Shown here: positions 6,825 to 14,477 of the stretch, one piece after another | Layout of the letters: each line of letters begins with the position of its first letter | Numbering within the stretch: the stretch's first letter is position 1 | Virus record (IMG/VR): IMGVR_UViG_3300046838_000098 | Span: 1-32,232 of that record | Origin: a virus | DNA: 32,232 bases | Strand: one strand, 5' to 3' | Notes under the pieces: model-generated | Seen by the model: only the letters and a program-made list of their open reading frames with translations | Database searches by the model: none | What the model was told of the DNA's origin: nothing | Position numbers and translations under genes: made by a program

Positions 6825-6991
6825 GAGATTTTCTCCGCAAGCGTGAGCAGCACGATGGCGATGCCACGGCAGACCTTGTACGTGGGCCAAATACAGCAGC
6901 GCCCAAATGGTCCAGCCACACGCCAATCGTTTGCGAGCGTTACTTGCCACTCCCCAAACCACAGGGCCAGCTTCCTACAGGCCGAGGGCAT
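6821..6991 (-). CDS. Small Cys-containing hypothetical protein
   Basis: A 56-residue frame starting MPSACRKLALWFGEWQ. It has four Cys (residue 5, a CC pair, and one in YKVCRG) and a hydrophobic helix near the end (IAIVLLTLAEKI) that could touch a membrane. It is linked on both sides by stop/start overlaps: 17 nt with the gene upstream and GTGA with the gene downstream. There is no clear SD, so translation would rely on coupling. It is called mainly from this linkage and could be wrong. Confidence 0.4.
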   Translation of the reverse strand: MPSACRKLALWFGEWQVTLANDWRVAGPFGRCCIWPTYKVCRGIAIVLLTLAEKIS

Positions 6992-7121
6992 GAGTTAGGA
7001 TTGCGAACGGCCATACCTTCTCGGACAGGAAATGCTCCAATAGGAACGCGCCGTAGGCGGTTAGGCAGCGGGCGCAGAACCTATGCCCGTGCGTCGAGCA
7101 GCGGCCGAAGTGCTGTGACAT
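6975..7121 (-). CDS. Small CxxC protein at the end of the ATP-grasp gene
   Basis: A 48-residue frame starting MSQHFGRCSTHGHRFCARC; the Cys and His spacing suggests a small zinc site, followed by an amphipathic or hydrophobic segment (FLLEHFLSEKVWPFAIL). It starts 41 nt inside the ATP-grasp gene in another frame and has only a weak SD, so translation would depend on coupling. It overlaps the next small frame by 17 nt. It matches the run of tiny Cys-rich proteins in this arm, but evidence is limited. Confidence 0.4.
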   Translation of the reverse strand: MSQHFGRCSTHGHRFCARCLTAYGAFLLEHFLSEKVWPFAILTHALGL

Positions 7122-7824
7122 ACTGCTCGATTCTCTTAGGCGAGAGAGCCGGTGCCGTATTGACTTCAAGGACGTACTCCTTTCCCTCGTGATCCACTAC
7201 CATATCTACGGCTCCGAAGTCGAGGCCAAGAAGCTCAACGGCTTGGATTGCCGCTCTATGGCGGGACGCATTGAGGCCTCGCGCTGGCGTCTTGAATACA
7301 TATCCGTGGGCGTGATTCTTGATGAAACCTCCTTCGGACAGATGGGGTCTTTCGAGATACTTCCTCTGAACGCTAACCACCATCCCTCGGACGACGTGAA
7401 GGCGATACTCGCGTTCATTGGGAATGAACTCAACGTACAGGTCGTGAGGTCCGAGTTGGTCTCCTTGGTCATATACTCGAATCCCACGACCTTGAAAGCC
7501 CTCACTTGTTCGGCCGAAAACAGTAGTTTCCCATTCTTCGGCGATACCTGAACTGACAGACCACCGAGGGATTGGACAATCAGTGTTGGCCAGCGCTTGA
7601 AACGTAGTACACTTTGAACTGGCGCGTCGGATTCCTTCGGCTGAGTTGAGAGTTGCGGGAGTCTCTCGGTCGGGGGATTCCACTCCTCCCCATCGGATTG
7701 CAATTTCCCATGCTCCCTTAGTGCGGGTATGGAAAGCGCAAGAGCCGAAGGGTAGGCCAAGCCCTTTCCCAATGAGTCTGCCCGTGGGACGCCCTGCTGC
7801 ACGGAATGCGAGGACTCTGGGCAC
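7081..7824 (-). CDS. ATP-grasp ligase (RimK-like fold)
   Basis: A 247-residue protein of the ATP-grasp superfamily, enzymes that join a carboxylate (through an acyl-phosphate) to an amine or thiol. Seen: a basic N-terminal part, a central strand block DLYVEFIPNEREYRLHVVRG with conserved acidic residues, QRKYLERP, and the C-terminal AVELLGLDFGAVDMVVDHEG followed by VLEVNTAPALSP, the typical metal/ATP-binding Glu and Asn of ATP-grasp enzymes. The start is GTG with AAGGGGGTG about 5 nt upstream. It sits directly below the class II amidotransferase and amidoligase genes. Such sets are known from phiEco32-type phages and are predicted to make or attach peptides. The substrate is unknown. Confidence 0.8.
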   Translation of the reverse strand: MPRVLAFRAAGRPTGRLIGKGLGLPFGSCAFHTRTKGAWEIAIRWGGVESPDRETPATLNSAEGIRRASSKCTTFQALANTDCPIPRWSVSSGIAEEWETTVFGRTSEGFQGRGIRVYDQGDQLGPHDLYVEFIPNEREYRLHVVRGMVVSVQRKYLERPHLSEGGFIKNHAHGYVFKTPARGLNASRHRAAIQAVELLGLDFGAVDMVVDHEGKEYVLEVNTAPALSPKRIEQYVTALRPLLDARA

Positions 7825-7825
7825 A

Positions 7826-7984
7826 CTACTTCACCCCCTTCAAAATAAAGGTTTGGACAGCCTGCCGACAAGCGAAACAGAGATCGCCTTTCCAGATGAT
7901 GAGGTTATTAGAGACACGCCTGACGGTAGTTTCGTCTACATCATGCGTATCGTTGCACCTATCGCAGTATGTTACGATTGCCAC
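7826..7984 (-). CDS. 52-residue zinc-ribbon protein
   Basis: This very short gene encodes MAIVTYCDRCNDTHDVDE at the start and GDLCFACRQAVQTF near the end: two CxxC knuckles about 30 residues apart, a complete minimal zinc ribbon. The start is GTG at 7984, overlapping the amidotransferase stop (TAGTG) and preceded by GGAGGTG at 5 nt, a very good SD. It stops just before the ATP-grasp start. Its position between the amidotransferase and the ATP-grasp ligase suggests it works with them, perhaps as a carrier, adaptor or substrate, but no family is recognised. Confidence 0.75.
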   Translation of the reverse strand: MAIVTYCDRCNDTHDVDETTVRRVSNNLIIWKGDLCFACRQAVQTFILKGVK

Positions 7985-10026
7985 TATTTCACCTCCGTGA
8001 TTACTACGCTGCCGTCCCTATACGCTGCTACGTCGGCGATTCCCTGCCTGCCTCGACAATGCGAATGGCAGAAGCGGTAGCCATCCAGCCCTGTGAAGTT
8101 AGCTGGGGCGTTGCACTTCGATGCGCCACACTTGTCCCAATGGGAACCGCAGTAAGCCTTCTGCTTGCCGACGAGAGCGTTCTCGACGACGAGCGAGATT
8201 GGCTTTTTGCAGGCCCGATTTCGTGTTCCCTTGCAGCAACAAGCAGTCTCCGTTACCGTAATGGTAACCTCGATCTCGCCCTTTACTTCTTTCGTAGCGC
8301 AGGGAATACACCCCACGCCTTTGAGATAGAAGCCGCTGCAATCCTCGCACCGTTGGAGAGTGGGATTCAAGGGATGCACGTTGTCCGGTTCTCGCTTGAC
8401 AATTTCGACCCCGCAGGACTCCGTGGGCGCCCATACGCAAGCACCACAATGATCTCCATAGGAGAATTGTTCACTGTGCTCCTCGCAGACATACATGACG
8501 CGCTTCTTCTGCCCTGCGATCTCTTCGGAGTAGGCCGTCCAGGGGTACATCTGCTGATCGGCCAATTCCTGCGCTTCTTCCGCCGTGGTCGCCTGATCGG
8601 ATTCCACTTCGGCGGTGATCTCATTCCAGTAATTCGTGACGATTTCCTCATTGAGCTTCTCGTATGCCTTGAGGAGTGCGAACTTGAGGCCGGTCATCCC
8701 GATCCCGAAGTCCTGACTCTTCGTTCCCGTGCGATACATGAGGAAGTCGATTGACCTCTGGGAGAGGCCCGTCTGATCGGAGAGTTCGGCGAGAGTGTAG
8801 CGATGGAGTTTGGCCTCGGTGTCAGCCCAATTCTCCAAATTCGCCCAATCCTCCGCTTTGACAGAAGGGAGGGTGATTCCTTCGATGGGGTCTTCCTCGC
8901 GCTTATTGCCGGAGTCTTTCTGCCATTCCTGGTGACACACGCGGTAGCAATCCTTGCAGATGGCGCCATATTTCAGGTGTGTCGTCATATCCTCGCCCAA
9001 GATGCCGTGCCCGCACATACAGTTGGGCCACTTGAGGTGGCCCTTCACATCGGCGAAGTCTACCTTGTCGTCATAGGATTCCCTGAGATCCCAGCGGCGG
9101 GCCAATTTGAACCCCTCCGGGGGATTGGCGCGGAAATCTGCGACGGCCTTCTTGTAGTCGTTCATGCTGTTGAATATCCCGTTCGTATCCCACGGGCGCC
9201 TGAATGACGCAGCGGGAGCGGGAGTACGGCCTCCTCGAATCCAGGCATATCCATTCTGTCTCTCGACAGGTGGCCGCTGAATGATGGGGCGTGGCTTGAC
9301 CTTGAACTCGTGGACTTCGAGTGCCTTGTAGTCATCGGCGATGAGGAATTTCCCCTCACCTACGAACCGAATTTTGTCAGGCTTGGGCGGAGTTCCCACG
9401 AGATCGCCCCATGTGTCCTTGATGACTGAGGCTTCCGAGGCCCACACGATGCAGTTGTCATTCTCGAAAACATACAACGGGGACGAGGGACCCTTTACCA
9501 GCACGAGGCGGGAGGGATGCCCAATGGGGTCCATCGCAGCGAATGCGAACGATCCCCCCAACTTCTCGATTGCCTCACGAATAGTCTCCGGGGAACCCAG
9601 GCCGTGCTTGTCGAGTAGCGCCGGGATAATCTCCGAATCTACCTGAAAGCGTCTCTCGATTACCTCGTCCTTGAACAAGGCGTCATCATTGTTGATCGAG
9701 CCGTTGTGAATAGCGAAGCAGTTGTTGTAGCTGACGGGGTGGTTATTCCCCATCGTTGCTTCGTCGCCTTTCGTTTTGTATCTCGTGTGCAGGAGTACGG
9801 CCTGAACCCCAGCAGGAAATGGCTCCCTTTCCTTGATGAAATCCGTGGCGCACTTTGCTGCCTTGTCGAGTTTGACGGAGCCAGTCCATCCTACGGCCAT
9901 GTAGCCCGTGGCGTGCTTACCCCGATGCTCGATTTCCAGCAGGAGGCGGTCGCAAAATAGCCCGATATTCTCCTGCGTTACCTTGACCCGTTTGTTCTTG
10001 AGGTATATGCCTGCGATGCCACACAT
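7984..10026 (-). CDS. Class II glutamine amidotransferase fused to zinc-ribbon domains
   Basis: A 680-residue protein. The N-terminus is a class II (Ntn-type) glutaminase: after Met removal it starts with the nucleophile Cys2 (MCGIAGIY), then HRGKHATGY, HTRYKTKGDEATMGNNHPV, HNGSINND and a GGSFAFAAMD strand, which together bind and hydrolyse glutamine to release ammonia. The glutaminase part is about 230 residues. Unlike GlmS or asparagine synthetase there is no recognised synthase domain afterwards; instead the rest has many Cys pairs (CMCGHG, CKDCYRVCHQ, CGAC, CEDCSG, CIPC, and a final CNAP...CHSHCRG block). It lies between an amidoligase and an ATP-grasp gene, which could use the ammonia. 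ATG is at a TAATG overlap. Confidence 0.85.
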   Translation of the reverse strand: MCGIAGIYLKNKRVKVTQENIGLFCDRLLLEIEHRGKHATGYMAVGWTGSVKLDKAAKCATDFIKEREPFPAGVQAVLLHTRYKTKGDEATMGNNHPVSYNNCFAIHNGSINNDDALFKDEVIERRFQVDSEIIPALLDKHGLGSPETIREAIEKLGGSFAFAAMDPIGHPSRLVLVKGPSSPLYVFENDNCIVWASEASVIKDTWGDLVGTPPKPDKIRFVGEGKFLIADDYKALEVHEFKVKPRPIIQRPPVERQNGYAWIRGGRTPAPAASFRRPWDTNGIFNSMNDYKKAVADFRANPPEGFKLARRWDLRESYDDKVDFADVKGHLKWPNCMCGHGILGEDMTTHLKYGAICKDCYRVCHQEWQKDSGNKREEDPIEGITLPSVKAEDWANLENWADTEAKLHRYTLAELSDQTGLSQRSIDFLMYRTGTKSQDFGIGMTGLKFALLKAYEKLNEEIVTNYWNEITAEVESDQATTAEEAQELADQQMYPWTAYSEEIAGQKKRVMYVCEEHSEQFSYGDHCGACVWAPTESCGVEIVKREPDNVHPLNPTLQRCEDCSGFYLKGVGCIPCATKEVKGEIEVTITVTETACCCKGTRNRACKKPISLVVENALVGKQKAYCGSHWDKCGASKCNAPANFTGLDGYRFCHSHCRGRQGIADVAAYRDGSVVITEVK

Positions 10027-12008
10027 TAGCGGCGTCCTGCTGCATTCCGATACGCTTGATCGGCCAACCGCTCCGCTGCGTTAAGATACCGCCGCTCAGG
10101 GGCCTGTCGCACGTAAAGGGGATCATTCAGGACGTTTCCAAACACCTTTCTCTCGGGCTTCTTGACAGCCAATTTCGTTGCTCTGATACAGGTGTTTCTC
10201 GGTGCTACCACCGTGCGATTCCTGGGCGACGGGAGTTCGCGCAATTCGTCGAGGAAGCCATCGGGAAACTCAATGTCAGTCTCGCCAAAGGCGTAAAGAA
10301 GGGAATCCTTCTCATTGGCGGAGAACACGAGCTTCTCGAAGATCCACCTGACGCGCTCCAACGCGACCTTCCGGTGTCCCAGGGTGGTATTCTTCCACTT
10401 CTCCTTCGTCCACCCGAATGTGGGGTACTCATCCTCTTCCACATTCGTCATCTCCTTGGGAGTATCCGCCCATGCGTGAAGTGACTGCATGAACGCGAGC
10501 CATCCGTGGAGAATGCGGGGATTCCCGGTGGAATTCCAGACGCGCCACTCGATTGTACATTTCGGGAGTACGCAGGTGCAATTACGGAGGTTGTCAGCCC
10601 CAGCGCCGCACGCGCAGTATTCCACCGCGTTTTGATACGGCTTGAAGTTGAGTCCGGTCATGCGATCCTGTCCCATGCACGCTCGGAATGCATTACTCTT
10701 GACGCCCCACGGACCCTTTGCGGTCGGGTGGGAATAACCCCTCCCGTTATTGGCCCGATCATGCCCAGGCACCAGCGTCCGGTGGCCGTAGGAGCATCCA
10801 GCGCCCGCGAGGCGGAAGATGACATCTTCGAGGTAGTTGTACCCCGTCACCAGCCGCCAGATGTTGTCCGTCGAGAAATTGTGGGCGTCAATGTGGATAT
10901 GACCCCCGCAGTTGGCGTTATATTCCACTTTCCCCACCTTCTGCAAGGAACGCAGCTTGGCGAGAATTTCCTTGGCGGAGTTCGCGTGCTCGGTCTTATC
11001 GAATTGCAGGAGATACTGGATGAGTTCCCCGCCCGTTACCGAGCCGTCATGCTTGAGGAACGCGGGCCACGATGAGGTATCCGGGCACTTGGTCGAGTAA
11101 CTCTCCACGTATCCCTCGCGGATGTAACCCGCATTGTAGAGAGTATTCGCAAGCGCGTGGGCATCCCCATCCACCTCGGTTTCGATGCTGATGACACGCA
11201 CCGGACGATTCACGAGAGCAGTAAGACGGAGAGAGCCGCCCTTCGGCAATTCTCCCTCATCCCATTTCTCGTGAGGAATACGCTCGGCATCGATGCGGAC
11301 ACCCTGACAGGCACCGCAGAGTCGAACGCCGTCATCTTGCGGGAATACGTAGTCGGAAAATGCCGCACACTCTGTGCAGCGATGCTCCGCTTCGCACTCC
11401 TTGCAGACGAACTTCCCATCAGCCGCAACGAGCATTCCCGCCTCAGCGTGATATCGCCTGCAATACTTGCACCGCTTTCGGGGACAGCAAGTGAGGCACT
11501 TGTCCTTCTCATCCACGACTTGCGCGTGAATGCTGACGTATTCGGAGCATCCCTCACCCGCACAGGGTTTGCAGCAATTCGTGCAATATCGCTGTTTGGT
11601 GTCCCGTCCGCCGATGTAGTGGGAATCCAATCCTGTAGTCTCGCACCAGGAACACCTGTTGAGATAGGCGATCCCATTGCTACCAACGAAGTTGTATATT
11701 CCGAGGGAAACACGCTCCATTCTTCCGAACCTCGGCTGCCACTTGCCATCACCGAGCCACTTCTCCGTTTCTTCCCACGAATCAGTGGTCACTGTATAGC
11801 GGCAGGCGATTCTCCAACCCTCCTGGTGATACGGAGTTGCGAGTTCGGGCGTGAGGCCGTAATGTTTTTCTTTCGCCCAGGTGTATAGGGCATCGAAGGA
11901 GGTCTCATTGAATCCCCTTCCATCGGGGGCGAGATAACCTGCATCCTCGAATACCCATCCCTCCGGGGGCTGGACCACTCTACCGATAACCCTTTTCTGA
12001 ATGGGCAT
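10026..12008 (-). CDS. Amidoligase (glutamine-synthetase fold) with N-terminal zinc-ribbon array
   Basis: A 660-residue protein. Residues about 118-235 hold a dense series of zinc knuckles (CSWC, CTNCCKPC, CLTCCPRKRC-KYC, CKEC, CTEC, CGAC). From about 270 it matches the phage amidoligase family related to glutamine synthetase and gamma-glutamylcysteine ligase: VISIETEVDG (Glu276, Glu278) for metal binding, NCGGHIHIDAH (368-374) and a late TIEWRVWNSTGNPRILHGW block. Such enzymes activate a carboxylate with ATP and couple it to an amine. The zinc array probably recruits a partner or nucleic acid. It is TAATG-linked to genes on both sides and forms part of the amide-bond module. Substrate unknown. 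Confidence 0.8.
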   Translation of the reverse strand: MPIQKRVIGRVVQPPEGWVFEDAGYLAPDGRGFNETSFDALYTWAKEKHYGLTPELATPYHQEGWRIACRYTVTTDSWEETEKWLGDGKWQPRFGRMERVSLGIYNFVGSNGIAYLNRCSWCETTGLDSHYIGGRDTKQRYCTNCCKPCAGEGCSEYVSIHAQVVDEKDKCLTCCPRKRCKYCRRYHAEAGMLVAADGKFVCKECEAEHRCTECAAFSDYVFPQDDGVRLCGACQGVRIDAERIPHEKWDEGELPKGGSLRLTALVNRPVRVISIETEVDGDAHALANTLYNAGYIREGYVESYSTKCPDTSSWPAFLKHDGSVTGGELIQYLLQFDKTEHANSAKEILAKLRSLQKVGKVEYNANCGGHIHIDAHNFSTDNIWRLVTGYNYLEDVIFRLAGAGCSYGHRTLVPGHDRANNGRGYSHPTAKGPWGVKSNAFRACMGQDRMTGLNFKPYQNAVEYCACGAGADNLRNCTCVLPKCTIEWRVWNSTGNPRILHGWLAFMQSLHAWADTPKEMTNVEEDEYPTFGWTKEKWKNTTLGHRKVALERVRWIFEKLVFSANEKDSLLYAFGETDIEFPDGFLDELRELPSPRNRTVVAPRNTCIRATKLAVKKPERKVFGNVLNDPLYVRQAPERRYLNAAERLADQAYRNAAGRR

Positions 12009-12424
12009 TAGTAACCGTCCCCCGGTGCGCCCTCAAGATCGAGCGGCTCGGGGTTAGTGAGATAGGGGTCGGGAATTTCCACCCCATGCTCCAACGAGAG
12101 CGTCTGAGCCTCACGAATGAGGCCCTCCCGATACTGCCAGGGATAGGTGCAGAGATTTTGACACGCTCTCGTGATTGCCCGGTTTTCCAGACGGCCCTCA
12201 GCGAGCTTCTCCCGCCAATTCGGGCCAGCGTAATTTCCGACAGCTTCGTCGAGGGTGAGGTTGAGTGTCTCCAATGCCTCCAAGACCCTGTTGGAATAGA
12301 GCGCCTTTGTGGGGTGCTCCGTCCGGTGGTGGGACTTGATTTTCTCCAAGGCATCGTCCAAGTGATCTGCGTCGTCGAAGTCAAACGGGCACCCGCGACG
12401 CAAGCACCTGCCAAAGATAGCCAA
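12008..12424 (-). CDS. Small protein with N-terminal C2H2-like finger
   Basis: A 138-residue protein starting MAIFGRCLRRGCPFDFDDADHL. The two Cys and a later HHRTEH could form a C2H2-type zinc finger over residues 7-38. The rest is helical (LEALETLNLTLDEAV, then LCTYPWQYREGLIREAQTL) with a Pro/acidic end. The start is TTG, directly after the stop of the PcfJ-like gene, with AAGGAG 6 nt upstream. Its stop overlaps the amidoligase ATG, so the two are translationally coupled. Function unknown. Confidence 0.65.
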   Translation of the reverse strand: MAIFGRCLRRGCPFDFDDADHLDDALEKIKSHHRTEHPTKALYSNRVLEALETLNLTLDEAVGNYAGPNWREKLAEGRLENRAITRACQNLCTYPWQYREGLIREAQTLSLEHGVEIPDPYLTNPEPLDLEGAPGDGY

Positions 12425-13228
12425 TTACTTCTCCTTTCCGATTCCGTTCAGCCACTCTGCAATACGCTTGCCATGTGAGCCGTCCGCCCCTAGCTGGGAT
12501 TTGTTGCTCGCGGATAACAGAATAAGCCACTTGCTGTCGAACTTGAAGCGCCGACCTACGACCCTGATCGCCCCACGATTTTTGGCGAAATTGTCCTCGA
12601 CAGCCTTTGCCGTCTTGACATACGCTGCCCACACATCCTCATCCACATCCTTCGGGCGTGTATTGACGCATTGGGCGGAGCCGATTTGATACGCGAAGGT
12701 ATCGGCATCGTGGTAGTCACGATCTTGGAGCAGGAAGTCGTATGTGCAGGATGTGTAGCGAGCGGGTTTGTATTTCCCCGGTTCGTATTCCAATCCTGCC
12801 TTCTTGAAGCATTCCGTTACGACGGCGAGTGTGGGGTACGTGACATTCCACGTCTGCGCTGCGAGCGGAATTTCCTCCCCATTATCGCGGGGATGCTCCT
12901 TCTGCATCCATGATGCCTGCTTCGCGTGAAGGGTGCTGTGGGGGACGCCTGAGGGGTCGAAGAGGGCGAAGAAATACCAAATGCGCTCCTCGTGTGTCCA
13001 GACGTAATGGGCGCCCGCACAGTGGCCCATAAGGCTTCCCAGGGTCGCTGTGTCGTCGGGGTTATCGATGTAGCCGATGTACCACCCATCGTCCCATTCC
13101 TTCACGTGCTTGACATCGAGCCACTCGTACTCCTGCTTGGCACGGTCGCTCCCTCGCACGCCCTTGACTTTGGGCGCTTCATTGACGAACTCTCCTTCGA
13201 GGGGATTGAATGCGAATGCCTCAGGCAC
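12425..13228 (-). CDS. PcfJ-like protein 1
   Basis: A 267-residue protein with the core pattern of PcfJ-like proteins: LGSLMGHCAGAHYVW (67-77), then RIWYFFALFDPSGVPHSTL (82-100), where an HC-x-G motif is followed by a strand with F/S-L-x-D and P-H-x-T-L. PcfJ proteins occur on plasmids and phages and their biochemical role is not established. A basic segment near the end (RVVGRRFKFDSKWLIL) may bind nucleic acid. I use GTG at 13228 because AAGGAG lies about 7 nt upstream and it overlaps the gene above by 8 nt; a longer frame upstream lacks support. A second PcfJ-like gene is at 14478-15074. Confidence 0.65.
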   Translation of the reverse strand: MPEAFAFNPLEGEFVNEAPKVKGVRGSDRAKQEYEWLDVKHVKEWDDGWYIGYIDNPDDTATLGSLMGHCAGAHYVWTHEERIWYFFALFDPSGVPHSTLHAKQASWMQKEHPRDNGEEIPLAAQTWNVTYPTLAVVTECFKKAGLEYEPGKYKPARYTSCTYDFLLQDRDYHDADTFAYQIGSAQCVNTRPKDVDEDVWAAYVKTAKAVEDNFAKNRGAIRVVGRRFKFDSKWLILLSASNKSQLGADGSHGKRIAEWLNGIGKEK

Positions 13229-13412
13229 GGTCGAACTCCTTGATCTGACGGACTTCACCCCACGGGAAGAACAGCACCGTAAAACCGAGTGCATTCTCGC
13301 TCATTGCTGAGGGGGTGAGCTTCACGCCTTCCTGGGTATGCCGCACGACGACTTCGGCGGACTCGAACTCCACCATTTCGTCGGCCGTGACGACCCTCAC
13401 GATTCTAGCCAT
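13221..13412 (-). CDS. Small hypothetical protein
   Basis: A 63-residue protein starting MARIVRVVTADEMVEFESAEVVV. The pattern of alternating hydrophobic residues suggests a small beta-rich fold (VRVV, EVVVRH, FTVLFFPWGEVRQIKEF). No family recognised. ATG at 13412 overlaps the end of the Cys-rich frame above and its stop overlaps the GTG of the PcfJ-like gene below by 8 nt, so it is tightly coupled within the module. The short SD (AGG at 4 nt) is weak. Confidence 0.55.
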   Translation of the reverse strand: MARIVRVVTADEMVEFESAEVVVRHTQEGVKLTPSAMSENALGFTVLFFPWGEVRQIKEFDRA

Positions 13413-13617
13413 TAACCTGAGTACCGAACGGCGTCAGGGTGAAGTCGTGGATGCAATTACCCCTACGTCCACACACATTCCCGTCCGCATTCAGCTTTTC
13501 GCACGCTTCCTGACGCGCTGCCCTGTCTTGGGCATTTGGAACTGCCTCGGCCAGAGCCTTGCACGTACATCCTCCGGCACATCCAGCGAGGTCAGCAAAT
13601 CCGTTTTCGTCGCACAC
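13405..13617 (-). CDS. Cys-rich protein partly overprinted on an amidoligase gene
   Basis: A 70-residue frame starting at GTG (13617): MCDENGFADLAGCAGGCTC, then QEACEKLNADGNVCGRRGNCIHD. Its many regularly spaced Cys look like a real metal-binding or disulphide protein. The first two thirds run out of frame over the 3' end of the amidoligase gene (13491-13617), which also reads as good protein there. It ends with an 8-nt overlap with the next gene, as the other genes here do. The SD is weak and a shorter version starting at a later GTG is possible, so confidence is modest. Confidence 0.4.
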   Translation of the reverse strand: MCDENGFADLAGCAGGCTCKALAEAVPNAQDRAARQEACEKLNADGNVCGRRGNCIHDFTLTPFGTQVNG

Positions 13618-14291
13618 GAAAGTACCACCCTTTCTGTAACTGCATGATCGACGAGTCTCTGGCAGAACTTGATCCACGCGACAGCTTTCGTTGCATTGAG
13701 GCAACCCTCGTGCAGCCTGAACTCCACGGTCCCATGCTCGGGAATGCTCTGGAAATTCAGGCCCTTATTTCGGGTGCCCCAATCCTTATTCCATAGATCA
13801 CCTCGCCAGTTGTCGTAACCCCTGATATTGCTGCCAAGTTTCTTGATTTGATTCTCCTGCAACGCCGAACACCGAGGCGACCTGAGGCGGTGGGAAGAAC
13901 ACATACGCGCGATGAGTTCCTGATTGTTGTACCAAGTACGGGCGAGGATTTTTGCTGCCTCCGTATCCTCCCCCAACTCCTTCGCGCCCACATGGACGTG
14001 CATCCCATCCGACTTCGTGATGTAGCAACCGAGGTCGAAGAGGAAATCCATGACTTTCGTGAGCTTATTGAAGCCCGCGTCGCCCTTGAGAATTGGCGTC
14101 CTAACTTCGACGCCCGAGCCGTCGCGACCAACACCGTAGCGCAATTTTGTCGCTTGTCCCGTTTGGACCGGGAATTTTGCGACGCGCATGGCTTCATAGA
14201 CTGCGTAGTACGTTTGATTATTCCAGGGGTCGGTGCTGCTCGTGCGATACCCGCATTCGATTTCGACGCCGAAGGTCCGCTCACTTCTCAC
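13491..14291 (-). CDS. Amidoligase (glutamine-synthetase fold), single domain
   Basis: A 266-residue stand-alone amidoligase. Motifs in order: RTFGVEIECGYRT (Glu10, Glu12; metal/ATP), GVEVRTPIL (60-68), GMHVHVGAKEL (96-105) and GTVEFRLHEGCLNATKAVAWI (about 192-212). These are the signature blocks of Amidoligase_2-type enzymes, which form amide bonds by way of an acyl-phosphate, in the same superfamily as glutamine synthetase and the pupylating ligase PafA. I choose GTG at 14291: GGAGG lies about 8 nt upstream, the protein then starts just before the first motif as in relatives, and overlaps the small gene above by 11 nt. Two amidoligases in one cluster suggest two different substrates or steps. 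Confidence 0.8.
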   Translation of the reverse strand: MRSERTFGVEIECGYRTSSTDPWNNQTYYAVYEAMRVAKFPVQTGQATKLRYGVGRDGSGVEVRTPILKGDAGFNKLTKVMDFLFDLGCYITKSDGMHVHVGAKELGEDTEAAKILARTWYNNQELIARMCSSHRLRSPRCSALQENQIKKLGSNIRGYDNWRGDLWNKDWGTRNKGLNFQSIPEHGTVEFRLHEGCLNATKAVAWIKFCQRLVDHAVTERVVLSCATKTDLLTSLDVPEDVRARLWPRQFQMPKTGQRVRKRAKS

Positions 14292-14415
14292 TGGCGAGCC
14301 TCCGTAATTCGGATGCGATATACGTCCCCACGAGTTTGATGACTGCCGTTCCATGGGGAACGTGCTTGTCCGATTTGGTCGAATTGTTATCGACCGAGTG
14401 GAACAAAGTAGCCAT
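14281..14415 (-). CDS. 44-residue hypothetical protein
   Basis: A short protein starting MATLFHSVDNNSTKSDKHVP. The second half, GTAVIKLVGTYIASELRRLAS, would form one amphipathic helix. ATG at 14415 has AAAGGG about 5 nt upstream. It overlaps the amidoligase GTG by 11 nt, so it is coupled to it. No Cys and no known domain. It could be a small partner or peptide substrate of the amidoligase, but this is only a positional inference. Confidence 0.55.
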   Translation of the reverse strand: MATLFHSVDNNSTKSDKHVPHGTAVIKLVGTYIASELRRLASEK

Positions 14416-14453
14416 GTAACCCTTTCTGTCGTATTCCAGGGCACACGCTACAA

Positions 14454-14467
14454 CCGGGAAAACCCGG
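14454..14467. other. Perfect short hairpin between PcfJ-like gene and the 44-residue gene
   Basis: CCGGG-AAAA-CCCGG, a 5-bp GC stem with a 4-nt loop, lies in the 62-nt gap. No T run follows in the leftward direction, so it is more likely a processing or stability element than a terminator. Confidence 0.4.
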
Positions 14468-14477
14468 CCTAGTGTGG

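Noticed and set aside
11157-11888. A 243-residue plus-strand frame inside the amidoligase gene
   Set aside because: It is antisense to a gene with clear motifs and has no supporting features.
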